From UKL13-2 sp044229235 (lineage in GTDB: Bacteria > Pseudomonadota > Gammaproteobacteria > Burkholderiales > Usitatibacteraceae), in the NCBI GenBank assembly GCA_044229235.1, contig JBGATH010000001.1, forward strand, positions 62,001 through 126,000: a DNA stretch of 64,000 nucleotides. The letters are read 5' to 3'. Below are positions 45,229 through 54,607 of the stretch, one piece after another. Within the stretch, counting starts at the first letter, position 1, and each line of letters opens with the position of its first letter. The notes under the pieces are model-generated. The model worked only from the letters and a program-made list of their open reading frames with translations. It did not search any database and was not told the DNA's origin. Both the position numbers and the translations under genes were made by a program.

Positions 45229-45873
45229 CTAGAAGCGGAAAATCGCCCCCAGCGAATACGCATCGGCCTGCAATTCGCCGCCGGTCGAGTCATCGCCAAG
45301 TTTGCGGAAGCGTTCGACTTCCGCGCGCAACGCCACTGCTTTGCTGAGGTCGAACTGCAGGCCGAGCCCGTAGTGCTGCGCGGTCTTGGTGCTGCTGCCG
45401 CGGCCGGCGTTCAGGACAACGACGCCGGTGGAACGAAAGTCTGCCTCGGTCTTGGCCTGCAGCACGCCGACGCGGCCAAACACGGAAAACTGCTGGGTAA
45501 TCGGTGCGGAGAGGACCAGGTCAACACCGTAACCCCTGGCCTTGTAGTCGGCGCTGACCGTGCCGTTGGTGACCGTGGAGCGCGTGCCGAAGCGCCCGAG
45601 GTCGGCATAGATGGCTTCGACGGCGACGGCCGGATTCAGCTGGTAGCCTGCGGTCAGGCGATAACTGGTGTCGCGATCATCGGCGGTCGTGGAAGGATTG
45701 GCATAGCCCTTTTCGCGCAAGAAGTTGCTGACGTCGTTGGCATCCACGTTGGTGCCCTTGGACTGGCCGATGCCGGCACCGACATAGAACCCGGTTTGCT
45801 GGGCCTGCGCCGCTCCTGCGGCAAACATTGCGGCCGCGGCAACTGTGAGCAATGAGCGGGATATTGTTTTCAT
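45229..45873 (-). CDS. Outer-membrane beta-barrel protein (OmpA/opacity-like)
   Basis: A 214-residue protein with signal peptide MKTISRSLLTVAAAAMFAAG (cleavage near AQA-Q) and GGAG before the ATG at 45873. The mature part looks like an eight-stranded barrel of the OMP_b-brl group: TGFYVGAGIGQSKG, YRLTAGYQLNPAVAVEAIY, FSVFGRVGVLQAK, HYGLGLQFDL, and the closing YSLGAIFRF with a terminal Phe. No OmpA peptidoglycan-binding domain. Probably a small outer-membrane protein of unknown role. It forms a single-gene unit with its own terminator. Confidence 0.87.
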   Translation of the reverse strand: MKTISRSLLTVAAAAMFAAGAAQAQQTGFYVGAGIGQSKGTNVDANDVSNFLREKGYANPSTTADDRDTSYRLTAGYQLNPAVAVEAIYADLGRFGTRSTVTNGTVSADYKARGYGVDLVLSAPITQQFSVFGRVGVLQAKTEADFRSTGVVVLNAGRGSSTKTAQHYGLGLQFDLSKAVALRAEVERFRKLGDDSTGGELQADAYSLGAIFRF

Positions 45874-46069
45874 GAATTCTCCAGAGTGACAGGTTGGTGG
45901 GCCACCAAGGTGGCGTGATGCCGGTTTAGGTGAAATTCCATGCGAAAGCCTCACCGCAAGTGCCCGAACGCGTTCTCAACACCATTGGTAAGACTTCGTT
46001 TGCCGATTCTGGTTCAGTGTCCCGGGCCGCGACTGTCACCGTGCGGTATGCACCAGGCCGTCGCTTGCG

Positions 46070-46594
46070 CTAGAAGCGCTCGGTGACGGCGGACTCGTCG
46101 GGGAAGCGGGCCAGGTCCACGCGCGGCTGCGGCTTCCAGCCTTTGGCGCGGTGCTCCGCGACGACGGTGGTGAAAATTCCGCCGCGCACCCAGAATTTTG
46201 CGGTGAGCCGGGCGAAGCGCGGACCGACCGCCTTGACGATCTCGTCCAGAATTTCGTTGGTGACGGCTTCGTGGAACTTGCCCTCGTCGCGAAATGACCA
46301 GATGTAGAGCTTCAGGCTTTTCAGTTCCACGCAGGCGCGCTCCGGAATGTAGTCGAGGTACAGCGTGGCGAAGTCGGGCTGGCCGGTCTTGGGGCACAGG
46401 CAGGTGAATTCCGGGATCTGCATATGGATCAGGAAGTCGCGCTTGGGCCGGGGATTGGGAAAGGTCTCCAGCTGCTTCGCCGGCTGTGCGGTCGGCCGAT
46501 CGCCCAGCACCGTAAGTTTTGCCATTGCGCTTTTGCGCTTCAACGACTTAGCGCTGCTAGTTGATGTTGATTCTTTTTTGCGTGAGGAAGACAT
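46070..46594 (-). CDS. queF: NADPH-dependent 7-cyano-7-deazaguanine reductase
   Basis: Reduces preQ0 to preQ1 in queuosine synthesis. This is the short, unimodular form. Seen: active-site Cys in FTCLCPKTGQPDF, substrate-binding Glu in CVELKSLKLY, FHEAVTNEI and the C-terminal RGGIFTTVV. The open frame starts at 46594 with a Ser/Lys-rich stretch (MSSSRKKESTSTSSAKSLKR); Met24 at 46525 (MAKLTVLGDRP) gives a more usual length of 151 residues. Neither has a clear ribosome binding site, so the start is uncertain. It is divergent from smc. Confidence 0.93.
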   Translation of the reverse strand: MSSSRKKESTSTSSAKSLKRKSAMAKLTVLGDRPTAQPAKQLETFPNPRPKRDFLIHMQIPEFTCLCPKTGQPDFATLYLDYIPERACVELKSLKLYIWSFRDEGKFHEAVTNEILDEIVKAVGPRFARLTAKFWVRGGIFTTVVAEHRAKGWKPQPRVDLARFPDESAVTERF

Positions 46595-46763
46595 GGTGTT
46601 TGATTGGTATTTGCCAAAACCGATACGTTAAAATTGCGACCATTGTATTTCACAGGGCCCGCCCGACAACACGTTGGAGCGGGTTTTGTCCATATTTGAG
46701 CGGACTTTTGAACGCTTTGTCGCGTCAATGACGTAGCACGCAGAAAAACAACAGGGAATCACA

Positions 46764-49700
46764 GTGCGTCTTACCCAGATCAAACTCGCCGGCTTCAAGT
46801 CCTTCGTCGACCCGACGACCATTGCGGTTCCCGGCCAACTGGTCGGCGTTGTCGGGCCCAACGGCTGCGGCAAATCCAACGTCATCGATGCCGTGCGCTG
46901 GGTGCTGGGCGAATCCTCCGCCAAGCATTTGCGCGGCGAGAAAATGGAGGACGTGATCTTCAACGGCTCCACCAACCGCAAGCCGGGTGGCCGCGCCAGC
47001 GTGGAACTGGTGTTCGACAATTCGCTGGGCCGCGTCGGTGGGCAGTGGGGCCAGTACAGCGAAATTTCCGTGCGGCGCGTGCTAACGCGCGACGGCAATT
47101 CGGATTACTTCATCAACGGCCAGCATGTGCGCCGCCGCGATATCACCGACATTTTCCTCGGCACCGGGCTGGGCCCGCGCGCCTACGCCATCATCGAGCA
47201 GGGCATGATTTCGCGCGTGATTACTTCCAAGCCGGAGGAGTTGCGCGTGTTCCTCGAGGAAGTGGCGGGCGTGTCGAAGTACCGTGAGCGCCGCAAGGAA
47301 ACCGAAGCGCGGCTTGAAGACTCGAAGGAAAACCTCAACCGCGTTTCCGACATTCTTTCCGAGCTCGACAAGCAGGTCGAAAAGCTCACCGGCCAGGCGG
47401 CGGTGGCGGCGAAGTATCACGAGTTCAACAACGAGCTCAAGCTCAACGAGAACCTGTGGGCTTACACCAGGCAGCGCGAGGTAAAGGCCTCGAAGGAACG
47501 CTACGCCAATGAAATCATCAAGACCGAGACCGGCTTCGAAGGCGAAACGGCGAAGCTGCGCGAGGTCGAGGCCGAGCTCGACAAGCTGCGGCAGGACCAT
47601 TACACCGAGACCGACCAGCTGACCGCCGCGCAGGCGGCGATGTTCGAGGCCAACAGCGCGGTGGTGCAGCTCGAACAGGAAATCAACTATCTGGGCGACA
47701 ACCGCCGCCGCCTCACCGCGCAGGTCGAGGCGCTGACGCAGCAGATCGGCGAGGTCGAAACCAATCGCGAGTCCACCGGCAATGAGCTGGAGCGCTGGCA
47801 TCGCGAACTGGCCAGCGGCATGGACCGCGTCGGCGAAGCGCGCGAGCGCGCCGAGGTGGTGCGCAACGAAGTGCCGTCGTTTGAGGAAAAGTTGCGCGAC
47901 GCCATTGCCGCCACGCGCAGCATCGAGAACGAGGTGCGCACAGCCGAGCAGGGGCAGGCGCTGGAGGAAGCGCGCGAATCCAATGCGCTGAAGATTCTTT
48001 CGCAGCTGGAACAGCGCAAGAATCGCCTGACCACCGAGAACATGAACCTGGTGGTGCCCGAGCCGGACGCATTGGCGCAGGTCGAAGGCGAGCGCGCCGA
48101 AATCCAGGAACAGGTTCTGCAACTCGAGGAACAAATGGCGGCGGCGGACCGGCGCCTGGCCGAACTGGAAACGCTGCGCAAGAAAGCCATCGAATCCATC
48201 GGCGATGCCACGCGTGAGCTGGCGCGCATCGAGGCCGCGTTGCTGGCCTTGCAAAACCAGCAATCGCGGCTGGACAACAACAACCGTCTGGCGATGTGGC
48301 TGGCCAAGTACCAGCTGGACAACGCCCCGCGCCTCTGGCAATCGATCAAGATCAGGCAGGGCTGGGAAGACGCCCTGGAATCGGCGCTGGGCCTGAGGCT
48401 CAACGCGATCAAGCTGGGCGACAAAAGCGCCATCGCGCGCATCGCCGCTGATCCGCCACCCGGCAGCGTCTCGCTGTACTTTGAAAACGGGGCGGCTGCG
48501 CAAGCGTCGGCCGCCGGCTTCACGCCGCTGTCGGATTGGGTCACGGCGGAAAATGCGGCCGTGCTGCCGTTTGTGCGCGAAGCGCTGGCCAACGTGTTCG
48601 TGCTGGAGAACGAAGCCGATGCCGCCGCCAGGATGGCCGCGCTGCCGTTTGGCGCCGTGCTGGTCACCGCCAGCGGACATCTGTACACGCAGCACGGGCT
48701 GGTGTTTCACGGTCCGCAATCCGAGCTGCATGGCGTGCTGCAGCGCCAGCGCGAAATCGAATCACTGAAGGCCGACCTGCCGGGCAAGGTCGAGGCCCGG
48801 CATGCGCTGGAAGCCCAGCTGAAGGAACGCGAAAACCAGCTCACCGATACGCAGGAATCGCTGCGTGACCTGCGCAACCGCAGCCAGGAAGCGAAGAATC
48901 GCGAGCACGCCCTGCAAATGGAAGCCCTGAAGCTGTCACAGGCCGTGGCGCAGGCCGAGGCGCGGCGCGGCGCGATTCGCGAGGAGCTCGCCGGCATCGA
49001 TGCCGAGATCGAAAAGGAACGCGCGGAAATGGCCGAGGCGCAGGCGCGCCTGGAAGAGGGCGGCAACAAGATCAGCGAGATGACCGACAAGCTGATGGAG
49101 CTGGAGGGCGCACAGCAGCAGGCCGAGCGTGCCGTGGCCGACGCGCGCGAACGCGTCAATGCCGCCGAGCGCGCGGCGCAGGAAGCCAACTACTTCGAGC
49201 GTTCCTGCCACGACAAGATCAAGTCGCTGACCGAGATGGTGGCGCAGCTGGCGCAGCGCGCCGAAGCGGTTTCCATGAGCCGCAACGCGCTGCAGCTTGA
49301 ACTGGAAAACCTGCAGGAAGGCAATATTCGCGAACGCCTGCAGGCCGCGCTGGAGGCGCGCACCGAGAGGGAAAAGGCGCTGGCCGCCGCGCGCGAAGCC
49401 ATGGATTCCGCCACCGGCAGGTTGCGCGAGCTGGAAGAAAAGAAGAGCGCCATCGAGAAAAGCCTGCAGCCCTTGCGCGACAAGATCACCGAGCTGCGCA
49501 TGAAGGAGCAGGAAGCGCGCATCAACGAGGAAAACTTCACGGCGCAACTGGCCGAGGCGGGTGCCAACCTGGAAGAACTTGCCGAGATGGTGGAACGCAA
49601 GACGCGCTCGACCGCCTACCAGTCGGAAATCAATCGCCTCAATGCGGCCATCGCCGAACTGGGTGCGGTCAACCTGGCGGCGCTGGCGGAACTGGAACAG

Positions 49701-50291
49701 GCGTCGGAGCGCAAGAATTTCCTCGACGCACAGTCGCAGGATTTGAACGAGGCCGTGGCCACGCTCGAAGCCGCCATCAAGCGTATCGACCGCGAGACGC
49801 GCGAGCTGCTGCAAAACACCTTCGAGATCGTCAATCGCAACTTCATGGAACTGTTCCCGACGCTGTTCGGCGGCGGCAATGCTTACCTGCGCCTGACGGG
49901 TGACGAAATCCTCGATGCCGGCCTGCAGGTATTTGCCCAGCCGCCGGGCAAGAAGAACCAGTCGATCCAGTTGCTGTCGGGTGGCGAAAAGGCGCTGACG
50001 GCGCTGTCGCTGGTGTTCTCGCTGTTCCGACTCAACCCGGCGCCGTTCTGCCTGCTCGATGAGGTGGACGCGCCGCTGGACGATTCCAACACCGACCGCT
50101 TCTGCGATCTGGTGAAGAAGATGTCGGCCAGCACCCAGTTCCTGTTCATCACCCACAACAAGGTGACCATGGAGATGGGTGAGCAGCTGGTCGGCGTGAC
50201 CATGAATGAACCCGGCGTGTCGCGCATCGTCGAAGTGGACATCCACGCGGCGAAGCGATTTGCCGCGGCGCCGGTACCGGTGGCAGCGTAG
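46764..50291 (+). CDS. smc: Chromosome segregation protein SMC
   Basis: Condensin ATPase of 1175 residues that organises and segregates the chromosome with ScpA and ScpB. N-terminal Walker A GPNGCGKS at 31-38, two long coiled coils (about 165-500 and 670-1010) flanking a hinge near 510-650, then the ABC signature QLLSGGEKALTALSL and Walker B PFCLLDEVDAPLDDSN. The start is a GTG with AGGGAATC upstream; MRLTQIKLAGFKSFVDPT is the conserved N-terminus. In betaproteobacteria smc is usually followed directly by zipA and ligA; here a repeat and a MITE-like element separate it from zipA. Confidence 0.97.
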   Translation: MRLTQIKLAGFKSFVDPTTIAVPGQLVGVVGPNGCGKSNVIDAVRWVLGESSAKHLRGEKMEDVIFNGSTNRKPGGRASVELVFDNSLGRVGGQWGQYSEISVRRVLTRDGNSDYFINGQHVRRRDITDIFLGTGLGPRAYAIIEQGMISRVITSKPEELRVFLEEVAGVSKYRERRKETEARLEDSKENLNRVSDILSELDKQVEKLTGQAAVAAKYHEFNNELKLNENLWAYTRQREVKASKERYANEIIKTETGFEGETAKLREVEAELDKLRQDHYTETDQLTAAQAAMFEANSAVVQLEQEINYLGDNRRRLTAQVEALTQQIGEVETNRESTGNELERWHRELASGMDRVGEARERAEVVRNEVPSFEEKLRDAIAATRSIENEVRTAEQGQALEEARESNALKILSQLEQRKNRLTTENMNLVVPEPDALAQVEGERAEIQEQVLQLEEQMAAADRRLAELETLRKKAIESIGDATRELARIEAALLALQNQQSRLDNNNRLAMWLAKYQLDNAPRLWQSIKIRQGWEDALESALGLRLNAIKLGDKSAIARIAADPPPGSVSLYFENGAAAQASAAGFTPLSDWVTAENAAVLPFVREALANVFVLENEADAAARMAALPFGAVLVTASGHLYTQHGLVFHGPQSELHGVLQRQREIESLKADLPGKVEARHALEAQLKERENQLTDTQESLRDLRNRSQEAKNREHALQMEALKLSQAVAQAEARRGAIREELAGIDAEIEKERAEMAEAQARLEEGGNKISEMTDKLMELEGAQQQAERAVADARERVNAAERAAQEANYFERSCHDKIKSLTEMVAQLAQRAEAVSMSRNALQLELENLQEGNIRERLQAALEARTEREKALAAAREAMDSATGRLRELEEKKSAIEKSLQPLRDKITELRMKEQEARINEENFTAQLAEAGANLEELAEMVERKTRSTAYQSEINRLNAAIAELGAVNLAALAELEQASERKNFLDAQSQDLNEAVATLEAAIKRIDRETRELLQNTFEIVNRNFMELFPTLFGGGNAYLRLTGDEILDAGLQVFAQPPGKKNQSIQLLSGGEKALTALSLVFSLFRLNPAPFCLLDEVDAPLDDSNTDRFCDLVKKMSASTQFLFITHNKVTMEMGEQLVGVTMNEPGVSRIVEVDIHAAKRFAAAPVPVAA

Positions 50292-50303
50292 CATTGGAAA
50301 TGC

Positions 50304-50369
50304 AAACTCAAGCATTGGCGGGCCTCTCGGGGCAAAAATGGCCGGAAAGCCGCGCCAGTGCTTGTGTTT
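50304..50369 (+). repeat. 66-bp hairpin repeat, copy 7
   Basis: Full-length copy with arms AAACTCAAGCATTGGCG and CGCCAGTGCTTGTGTTT and centre GGGGCAAAAATGGCC. It lies 12 bp after the smc stop, in the 258-bp gap before zipA. Its two outer arms share AAGCA, a base pair change matched in both arms relative to the usual CCAGCA. Confidence 0.9.
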
Positions 50370-50376
50370 CACCAAT

Positions 50377-50506
50377 GGGGACTTCTATTTACCGCCGTTC
50401 GCCCTGAGGTATCGAAGGGCCTCGCAGCATTCAATAAAATAGCTACATGGAGTGAATGTGCTTCGGTACCTCAGCACGAACGGAATTGAGGTTACGAGAA
50501 GTTCCC
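50377..50506. mobile_element. MITE-like element 2 (130 bp)
   Basis: Terminal inverted repeats GGGGACTTCTATTTACC and, at the right end, the complement of GGGAACTTCTCGTAACC (13 of 17 match); ends are the same as element 1 at 40.6 kb. CAAT flanks both sides (50373-50376 and 50507-50510). Inside, CCGTTCG..CTGAGGTATCGAAG faces the complementary CTTCGGTACCTCAGCACGAACGG (split: CTTCGGTACCTCAG, CACGAACGG), so the whole element can fold back. It starts 7 bp after repeat copy 7. No coding capacity. Confidence 0.75.
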
Positions 50507-50549
50507 CAATCGATGTGCGGCAGTTCTCCTGAAGGGTTGAATACGCGCA

Positions 50550-51641
50550 ATGAACAATGACTTCCAAATCGCGCTGGCCGGGATTGCGATCGGCATCGTC
50601 ATCCTGGTGCTGTTTTACAACTGGTGGCAGGAGTCCCGATACAAGAAACGCGCCCAACGCGCTTTCCAGGCCGACCACCCCGACGTGCTGTTCGGCGGCC
50701 GCGTCGAGCCCAGCCTTGGTGCGAATCCGGCGGCTCCCAGGTTCGATGACGTTGAGGAAGGCTTGCTGTCGCCCATCACCTCGCAGCCGGTGGTGCCGAA
50801 AAGCGCGGCCGGCCAGAATGCGCCGGCCATCAATGGCGAAATCGACAGCGTCGCGTTGGTGCTGGCCGACGCACCGATGCGCGCCGACCAGTTCTGGCCG
50901 ACCGTGGAACAATCGCGCCAGGTATCGCGTTTCATCCTTTGGGAAGGATTGGCCGACGGCCAGTGGCTGCCGATCACGGCCGACGTTGACGATGAAACCG
51001 GTTTTCGCGAAATTCGCGCCGGCCTGCAACTGGCCAGTCGCAGCGGCCCGGTGGATAGCGCGACGCTGGCTAATTTCAACGAAATGATGTCCGCCTTCGC
51101 CGCCGGCATCGGTGCGGTTTCCCAGCGTGAGGACATCAAGGCCGCGGCGCAGCGCGCGCAGTCGGTGGATGCGCTGTGCGCCGATACCGACATCGAAATC
51201 GCCGTCAACCTGATCGGCAAGAGCGGCGTGACCTTCGCCACCACCAAGGTTCGCGGGCTGGCCGAGTCGGCCGGCATGGTGGCGCTGGATTCGGGCGAAT
51301 ACGTGCTGTGCGATGAATTGGGGCACCAGCAGTTCGTGCTGCGCAACATGAATGCCGACGAGCCGCCGGGAATTCGCAGTGCCGGCGCCTACCTGACCGG
51401 ACTGAGCTTCGTCATCGACGTGCCGCGCACGCTGCAACCGGAAAAGACCTTCGAACGCATGATGTCGCTGGCCTTGCGCTTCGCCGATACCCTGCATGCC
51501 GATGTGGTTGACGACAATCGCAAGGTGCTGACGGCCAACGGCCGCACCGTGATCGTCAATACCATTGCCGAAATCGCCTCGGCCATGAATGCCCGCGGCG
51601 TGGTGCCGGGCTCCAGCACAGCGCTGCGACTGTACTCCTGA
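50550..51641 (+). CDS. zipA: ZipA-like FtsZ-binding cell division protein
   Basis: A 363-residue protein: one N-terminal membrane helix (about residues 7-24, IALAGIAIGIVILVLFY), a basic stop (RYKKRAQR), a linker with charged and Pro-rich parts, and a C-terminal ZipA FtsZ-binding domain at about 215-350 (for example SFVIDVPRTLQPEKTFERM core). It tethers FtsZ to the inner membrane. The LFGG and VEPSLG region near residue 47 and position between smc and ligA support the call, since ZipA sequences diverge strongly. A promoter of its own may be needed after the insertions upstream. It stops 1 bp before the ligA start. Confidence 0.88.
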   Translation: MNNDFQIALAGIAIGIVILVLFYNWWQESRYKKRAQRAFQADHPDVLFGGRVEPSLGANPAAPRFDDVEEGLLSPITSQPVVPKSAAGQNAPAINGEIDSVALVLADAPMRADQFWPTVEQSRQVSRFILWEGLADGQWLPITADVDDETGFREIRAGLQLASRSGPVDSATLANFNEMMSAFAAGIGAVSQREDIKAAAQRAQSVDALCADTDIEIAVNLIGKSGVTFATTKVRGLAESAGMVALDSGEYVLCDELGHQQFVLRNMNADEPPGIRSAGAYLTGLSFVIDVPRTLQPEKTFERMMSLALRFADTLHADVVDDNRKVLTANGRTVIVNTIAEIASAMNARGVVPGSSTALRLYS

Positions 51642-51642
51642 C

Positions 51643-53664
51643 ATGCCGGTCGAGCCGTCGGTGGTCGCGCGCGCGCAGCAGCTGCGCCGCGAAATTGAGC
51701 AGCACAATTACAACTACTACGTTCTCGACCAGCCGACCATTGCCGACGCGGAATGGGACCGCCTGTTCCACGAACTGCTGGCGCTGGAGAACGCGCATCC
51801 CGAATTGCAGTCCGCCGATTCGCCCACGCAGCGCGTCGGCAGCAAACCGGTCGACGCCTTCGCCGAGGTCACCCATCGCGTGCCGATGCTGTCGCTGGGA
51901 AACGCGTTTACCGACGAAGACCTGGAAAATTTCGATCGCCGCTGCCGCGAAGGCCTCGATGCACACGGGGAACTGGAATATGCCTGCGAACCGAAGTTTG
52001 ACGGGCTGGCCATCAGCCTGACCTACGAGGCCGGCAAATTTGTGCAGGGTGCCACGCGCGGCGACGGCACCATGGGTGAGGATGTGACGCTGAACCTGCG
52101 CACGGTGCGATCGATCCCGCTGGCCATCGACAGCCGCGCGGCGCGCATCGAGGTACGTGGCGAAGTGCTGATGCTGCGCAAGGATTTCGACGCCCTCAAT
52201 ACCCGCCAGGCGGCGAAGGGCGACAAGCTGTTCGTCAATCCGCGCAATGCCGCGGCCGGCGCGTTGCGGCAGCTCGACCCGCGCCTGACGGCGGAGCGGC
52301 CGCTGAGCTTTTTTGCGTACGGCATCGGTGCCGTCGAAGGTGTGCAACTGGCCGATACCCACGCCGGCATGATGGACTGGCTCGCGGCACTGCGTTTTCC
52401 GGTGAGCACGCTGCGACAGGTCGTCAAGGGTGTCGAGGGACTTCGCGGCTATTACCGGCGCATTGGTGAGGCGCGCAACGGCCTGCCTTTCGATATCGAC
52501 GGCGTGGTGTACAAGGTCAACCGCGTCGCCCAGCAGCAGGCATTGGGCTATGTGTCACGCGCGCCGCGCTTTGCCATTGCCCACAAGTTTCCGGCCGAGG
52601 AGGCGACAACAGAGTTGCTGGGCATCGATGTGCAGGTGGGCCGCACCGGCGCCATCACGCCGGTGGCGCGCCTGAAGCCAGTGTTCGTCGGTGGAACGAC
52701 CGTGTCGAATGCCACCTTGCATAACGAGGACGAACTGCGCCGCAAGGACCTGCGTATCGGCGACACGGTGGTGGTGCGTCGGGCGGGCGACGTGATCCCT
52801 GAGGTCGCGGCCGTGATTTACGCCAAGCGCCCGGCCGATGCGCGCGAATTTGTCATGCCCACGCATTGTCCGGAGTGCGGCTCGGTCATCCTGCGCCTCG
52901 AAGGCGAAGCCGTGGCGCGCTGCAGCGGCGGCCTGGTGTGTCCGGCGCAGCGCAAGCAGGCATTACTGCATTTCGCCGGGCGCCGGGCCATGGACATCGA
53001 GGGCTTGGGCGACAAGCTGGTGGACCAGCTGGTCGATGCCGGCGTGGTGCGCACGGCCGCGGACTTGTATCGGCTCGGCCTGGCGGCGCTCGCCGGCCTG
53101 GAGCGCATGGCGGAGAAGTCCGCTGGCAACCTGGTGCAGGCAATCGAGCGCAGCAAATCAACGACCTTGGCGCGATTTCTCTTCGGTCTGGGGATCCGCC
53201 AGGTGGGTGAGGCCACGGCGAAGGACGTGGCGCGACATTTTGGCCGGCTCGATGCCGTCATGGACGCATCAATCGAACAGTTGCTGCAGGTAAAGGACGT
53301 CGGTCCCGTGGTGGCCGAAAGCATTCGCCGTTTTTTCGATGAGCCGCACAACCGCGAGATCGTCGAGCAGTTGCGCGCCGGTGGGGTGCACTGGGACGAA
53401 TTCGAACCAGCTGCATCCAGTGCGGCCGACGGACCGTTTGCCGGCAAGACCGTGGTGCTCACCGGCACACTGGCCGCCATGTCGCGCGATGAGGCCAAGG
53501 AAAGGCTGGAGGCGGCCGGCGCCAAGGTGTCGGGCAGCGTGTCGAAAAAGACCGACTTTGTCATCGCCGGCGCGGAGGCGGGTAGTAAACTCGACAAGGC
53601 GCGCGAACTGGGCGTGGCGGTGCTGGATGAATCACAGTTGCTCGCCCGGCTTACAAACAAATAA
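51643..53664 (+). CDS. ligA: NAD-dependent DNA ligase LigA
   Basis: A 673-residue ligase that seals nicks using NAD. Domains in order: Ia (HNYNYYVLDQPTIADAEWD), adenylation domain with Lys118 in KFDG (118-121), OB fold, a zinc finger with four cysteines (CPECG...CSGG..CPAQ near residues 408-432), helix-hairpin-helix region, and a C-terminal BRCT domain (GKTVVLTGTLAAMSRDEAKE). The start at 51643 is the first Met after the zipA stop and matches the family; the Met further upstream lies in zipA. Length is normal. Confidence 0.97.
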   Translation: MPVEPSVVARAQQLRREIEQHNYNYYVLDQPTIADAEWDRLFHELLALENAHPELQSADSPTQRVGSKPVDAFAEVTHRVPMLSLGNAFTDEDLENFDRRCREGLDAHGELEYACEPKFDGLAISLTYEAGKFVQGATRGDGTMGEDVTLNLRTVRSIPLAIDSRAARIEVRGEVLMLRKDFDALNTRQAAKGDKLFVNPRNAAAGALRQLDPRLTAERPLSFFAYGIGAVEGVQLADTHAGMMDWLAALRFPVSTLRQVVKGVEGLRGYYRRIGEARNGLPFDIDGVVYKVNRVAQQQALGYVSRAPRFAIAHKFPAEEATTELLGIDVQVGRTGAITPVARLKPVFVGGTTVSNATLHNEDELRRKDLRIGDTVVVRRAGDVIPEVAAVIYAKRPADAREFVMPTHCPECGSVILRLEGEAVARCSGGLVCPAQRKQALLHFAGRRAMDIEGLGDKLVDQLVDAGVVRTAADLYRLGLAALAGLERMAEKSAGNLVQAIERSKSTTLARFLFGLGIRQVGEATAKDVARHFGRLDAVMDASIEQLLQVKDVGPVVAESIRRFFDEPHNREIVEQLRAGGVHWDEFEPAASSAADGPFAGKTVVLTGTLAAMSRDEAKERLEAAGAKVSGSVSKKTDFVIAGAEAGSKLDKARELGVAVLDESQLLARLTNK

Positions 53665-53676
53665 ATCAGGCAGTTC

Positions 53677-54576
53677 ATGAAAAAAGTCGCTCCCAAAATT
53701 CGCAAGGCCGTGTTTCCCGTTGCCGGTCTGGGCACGCGCTTCCTGCCGGCCACCAAGGCCAGTCCCAAGGAAATGCTGCCGGTGGTCGACAAGCCGTTGA
53801 TCCAGTACGCGGTGGAAGAAGCGGCGGCCGCGGGCATCACGGAAATGATTTTCGTCACCGGCCGTGGCAAGCGCACCATCGAAGATCATTTCGACAAGGC
53901 CTACGAGCTCGAGGCCGAGCTGGCCGAAAAGGGCAAGCACAAGCTCCTGCAGGAGGTGCGCGAGATGCTGCCGGCCGGCGTGCAGTATGTGTACGTGCGG
54001 CAGCCGGAGGCGCTGGGACTCGGCCACGCCGTGCTGTGCGCACGCCACCTGGTGGGTAACGAGCCGTTCGCCGTGATTCTTGCCGATGACCTGATCGACG
54101 CGGGTGACGGTGTGGATCCGGTCATGAAGCAGATGGTCGACCAGTACCATAAGCACCATGCCTCTGTGCTGGGCGTGCTCAATGTCGAACGTCGCGAGAC
54201 ATCGTCGTATGGCATCGTCGCGTCGACACCGATTTCAAAAAAGCCCGGTGAGCGCATCTCCAAGATGTCGGCCATCGTCGAAAAACCGAAACCTGAAAAT
54301 GCGCCATCGACCCTGAGCGTGGTCGGCCGCTATATCCTGACGCCGGCGGTGTTCGATCACCTCGAAAAAATTCAGCGTGGCGTCGGCAAGGAAATCCAGC
54401 TCACCGACGGCATCGCGGCGCTCTTGAAGGACGAGGCGGTATTTGCCTACGAGTTTGCCGGCACGCGCTACGACTGCGGGTCCAAGCTGGGCTACCTGAA
54501 AGCGACCGTGGCGCTGGGGCTGAAGCATCCGGAAGTCGGAAAATCGTTCGCTGAATTCCTGCGCCGCCGCGGCTGA
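53677..54576 (+). CDS. galU: UTP-glucose-1-phosphate uridylyltransferase
   Basis: Makes UDP-glucose from UTP and glucose 1-phosphate, for polysaccharides and glycosylation. The 299-residue protein has the nucleotide-binding GLGTRFLPATKASPKEMLP near residues 17-35, VEKPKPENAPS and GTRYDCGSKLGY. It starts 12 bp after ligA with AATCAGGCAGTTC upstream, which suggests continued transcription from the zipA-ligA unit. Length and motifs are normal. Confidence 0.96.
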   Translation: MKKVAPKIRKAVFPVAGLGTRFLPATKASPKEMLPVVDKPLIQYAVEEAAAAGITEMIFVTGRGKRTIEDHFDKAYELEAELAEKGKHKLLQEVREMLPAGVQYVYVRQPEALGLGHAVLCARHLVGNEPFAVILADDLIDAGDGVDPVMKQMVDQYHKHHASVLGVLNVERRETSSYGIVASTPISKKPGERISKMSAIVEKPKPENAPSTLSVVGRYILTPAVFDHLEKIQRGVGKEIQLTDGIAALLKDEAVFAYEFAGTRYDCGSKLGYLKATVALGLKHPEVGKSFAEFLRRRG

Positions 54577-54607
54577 ATCTGTTTTCTCCATTTCAATCAG
54601 GTTATCC

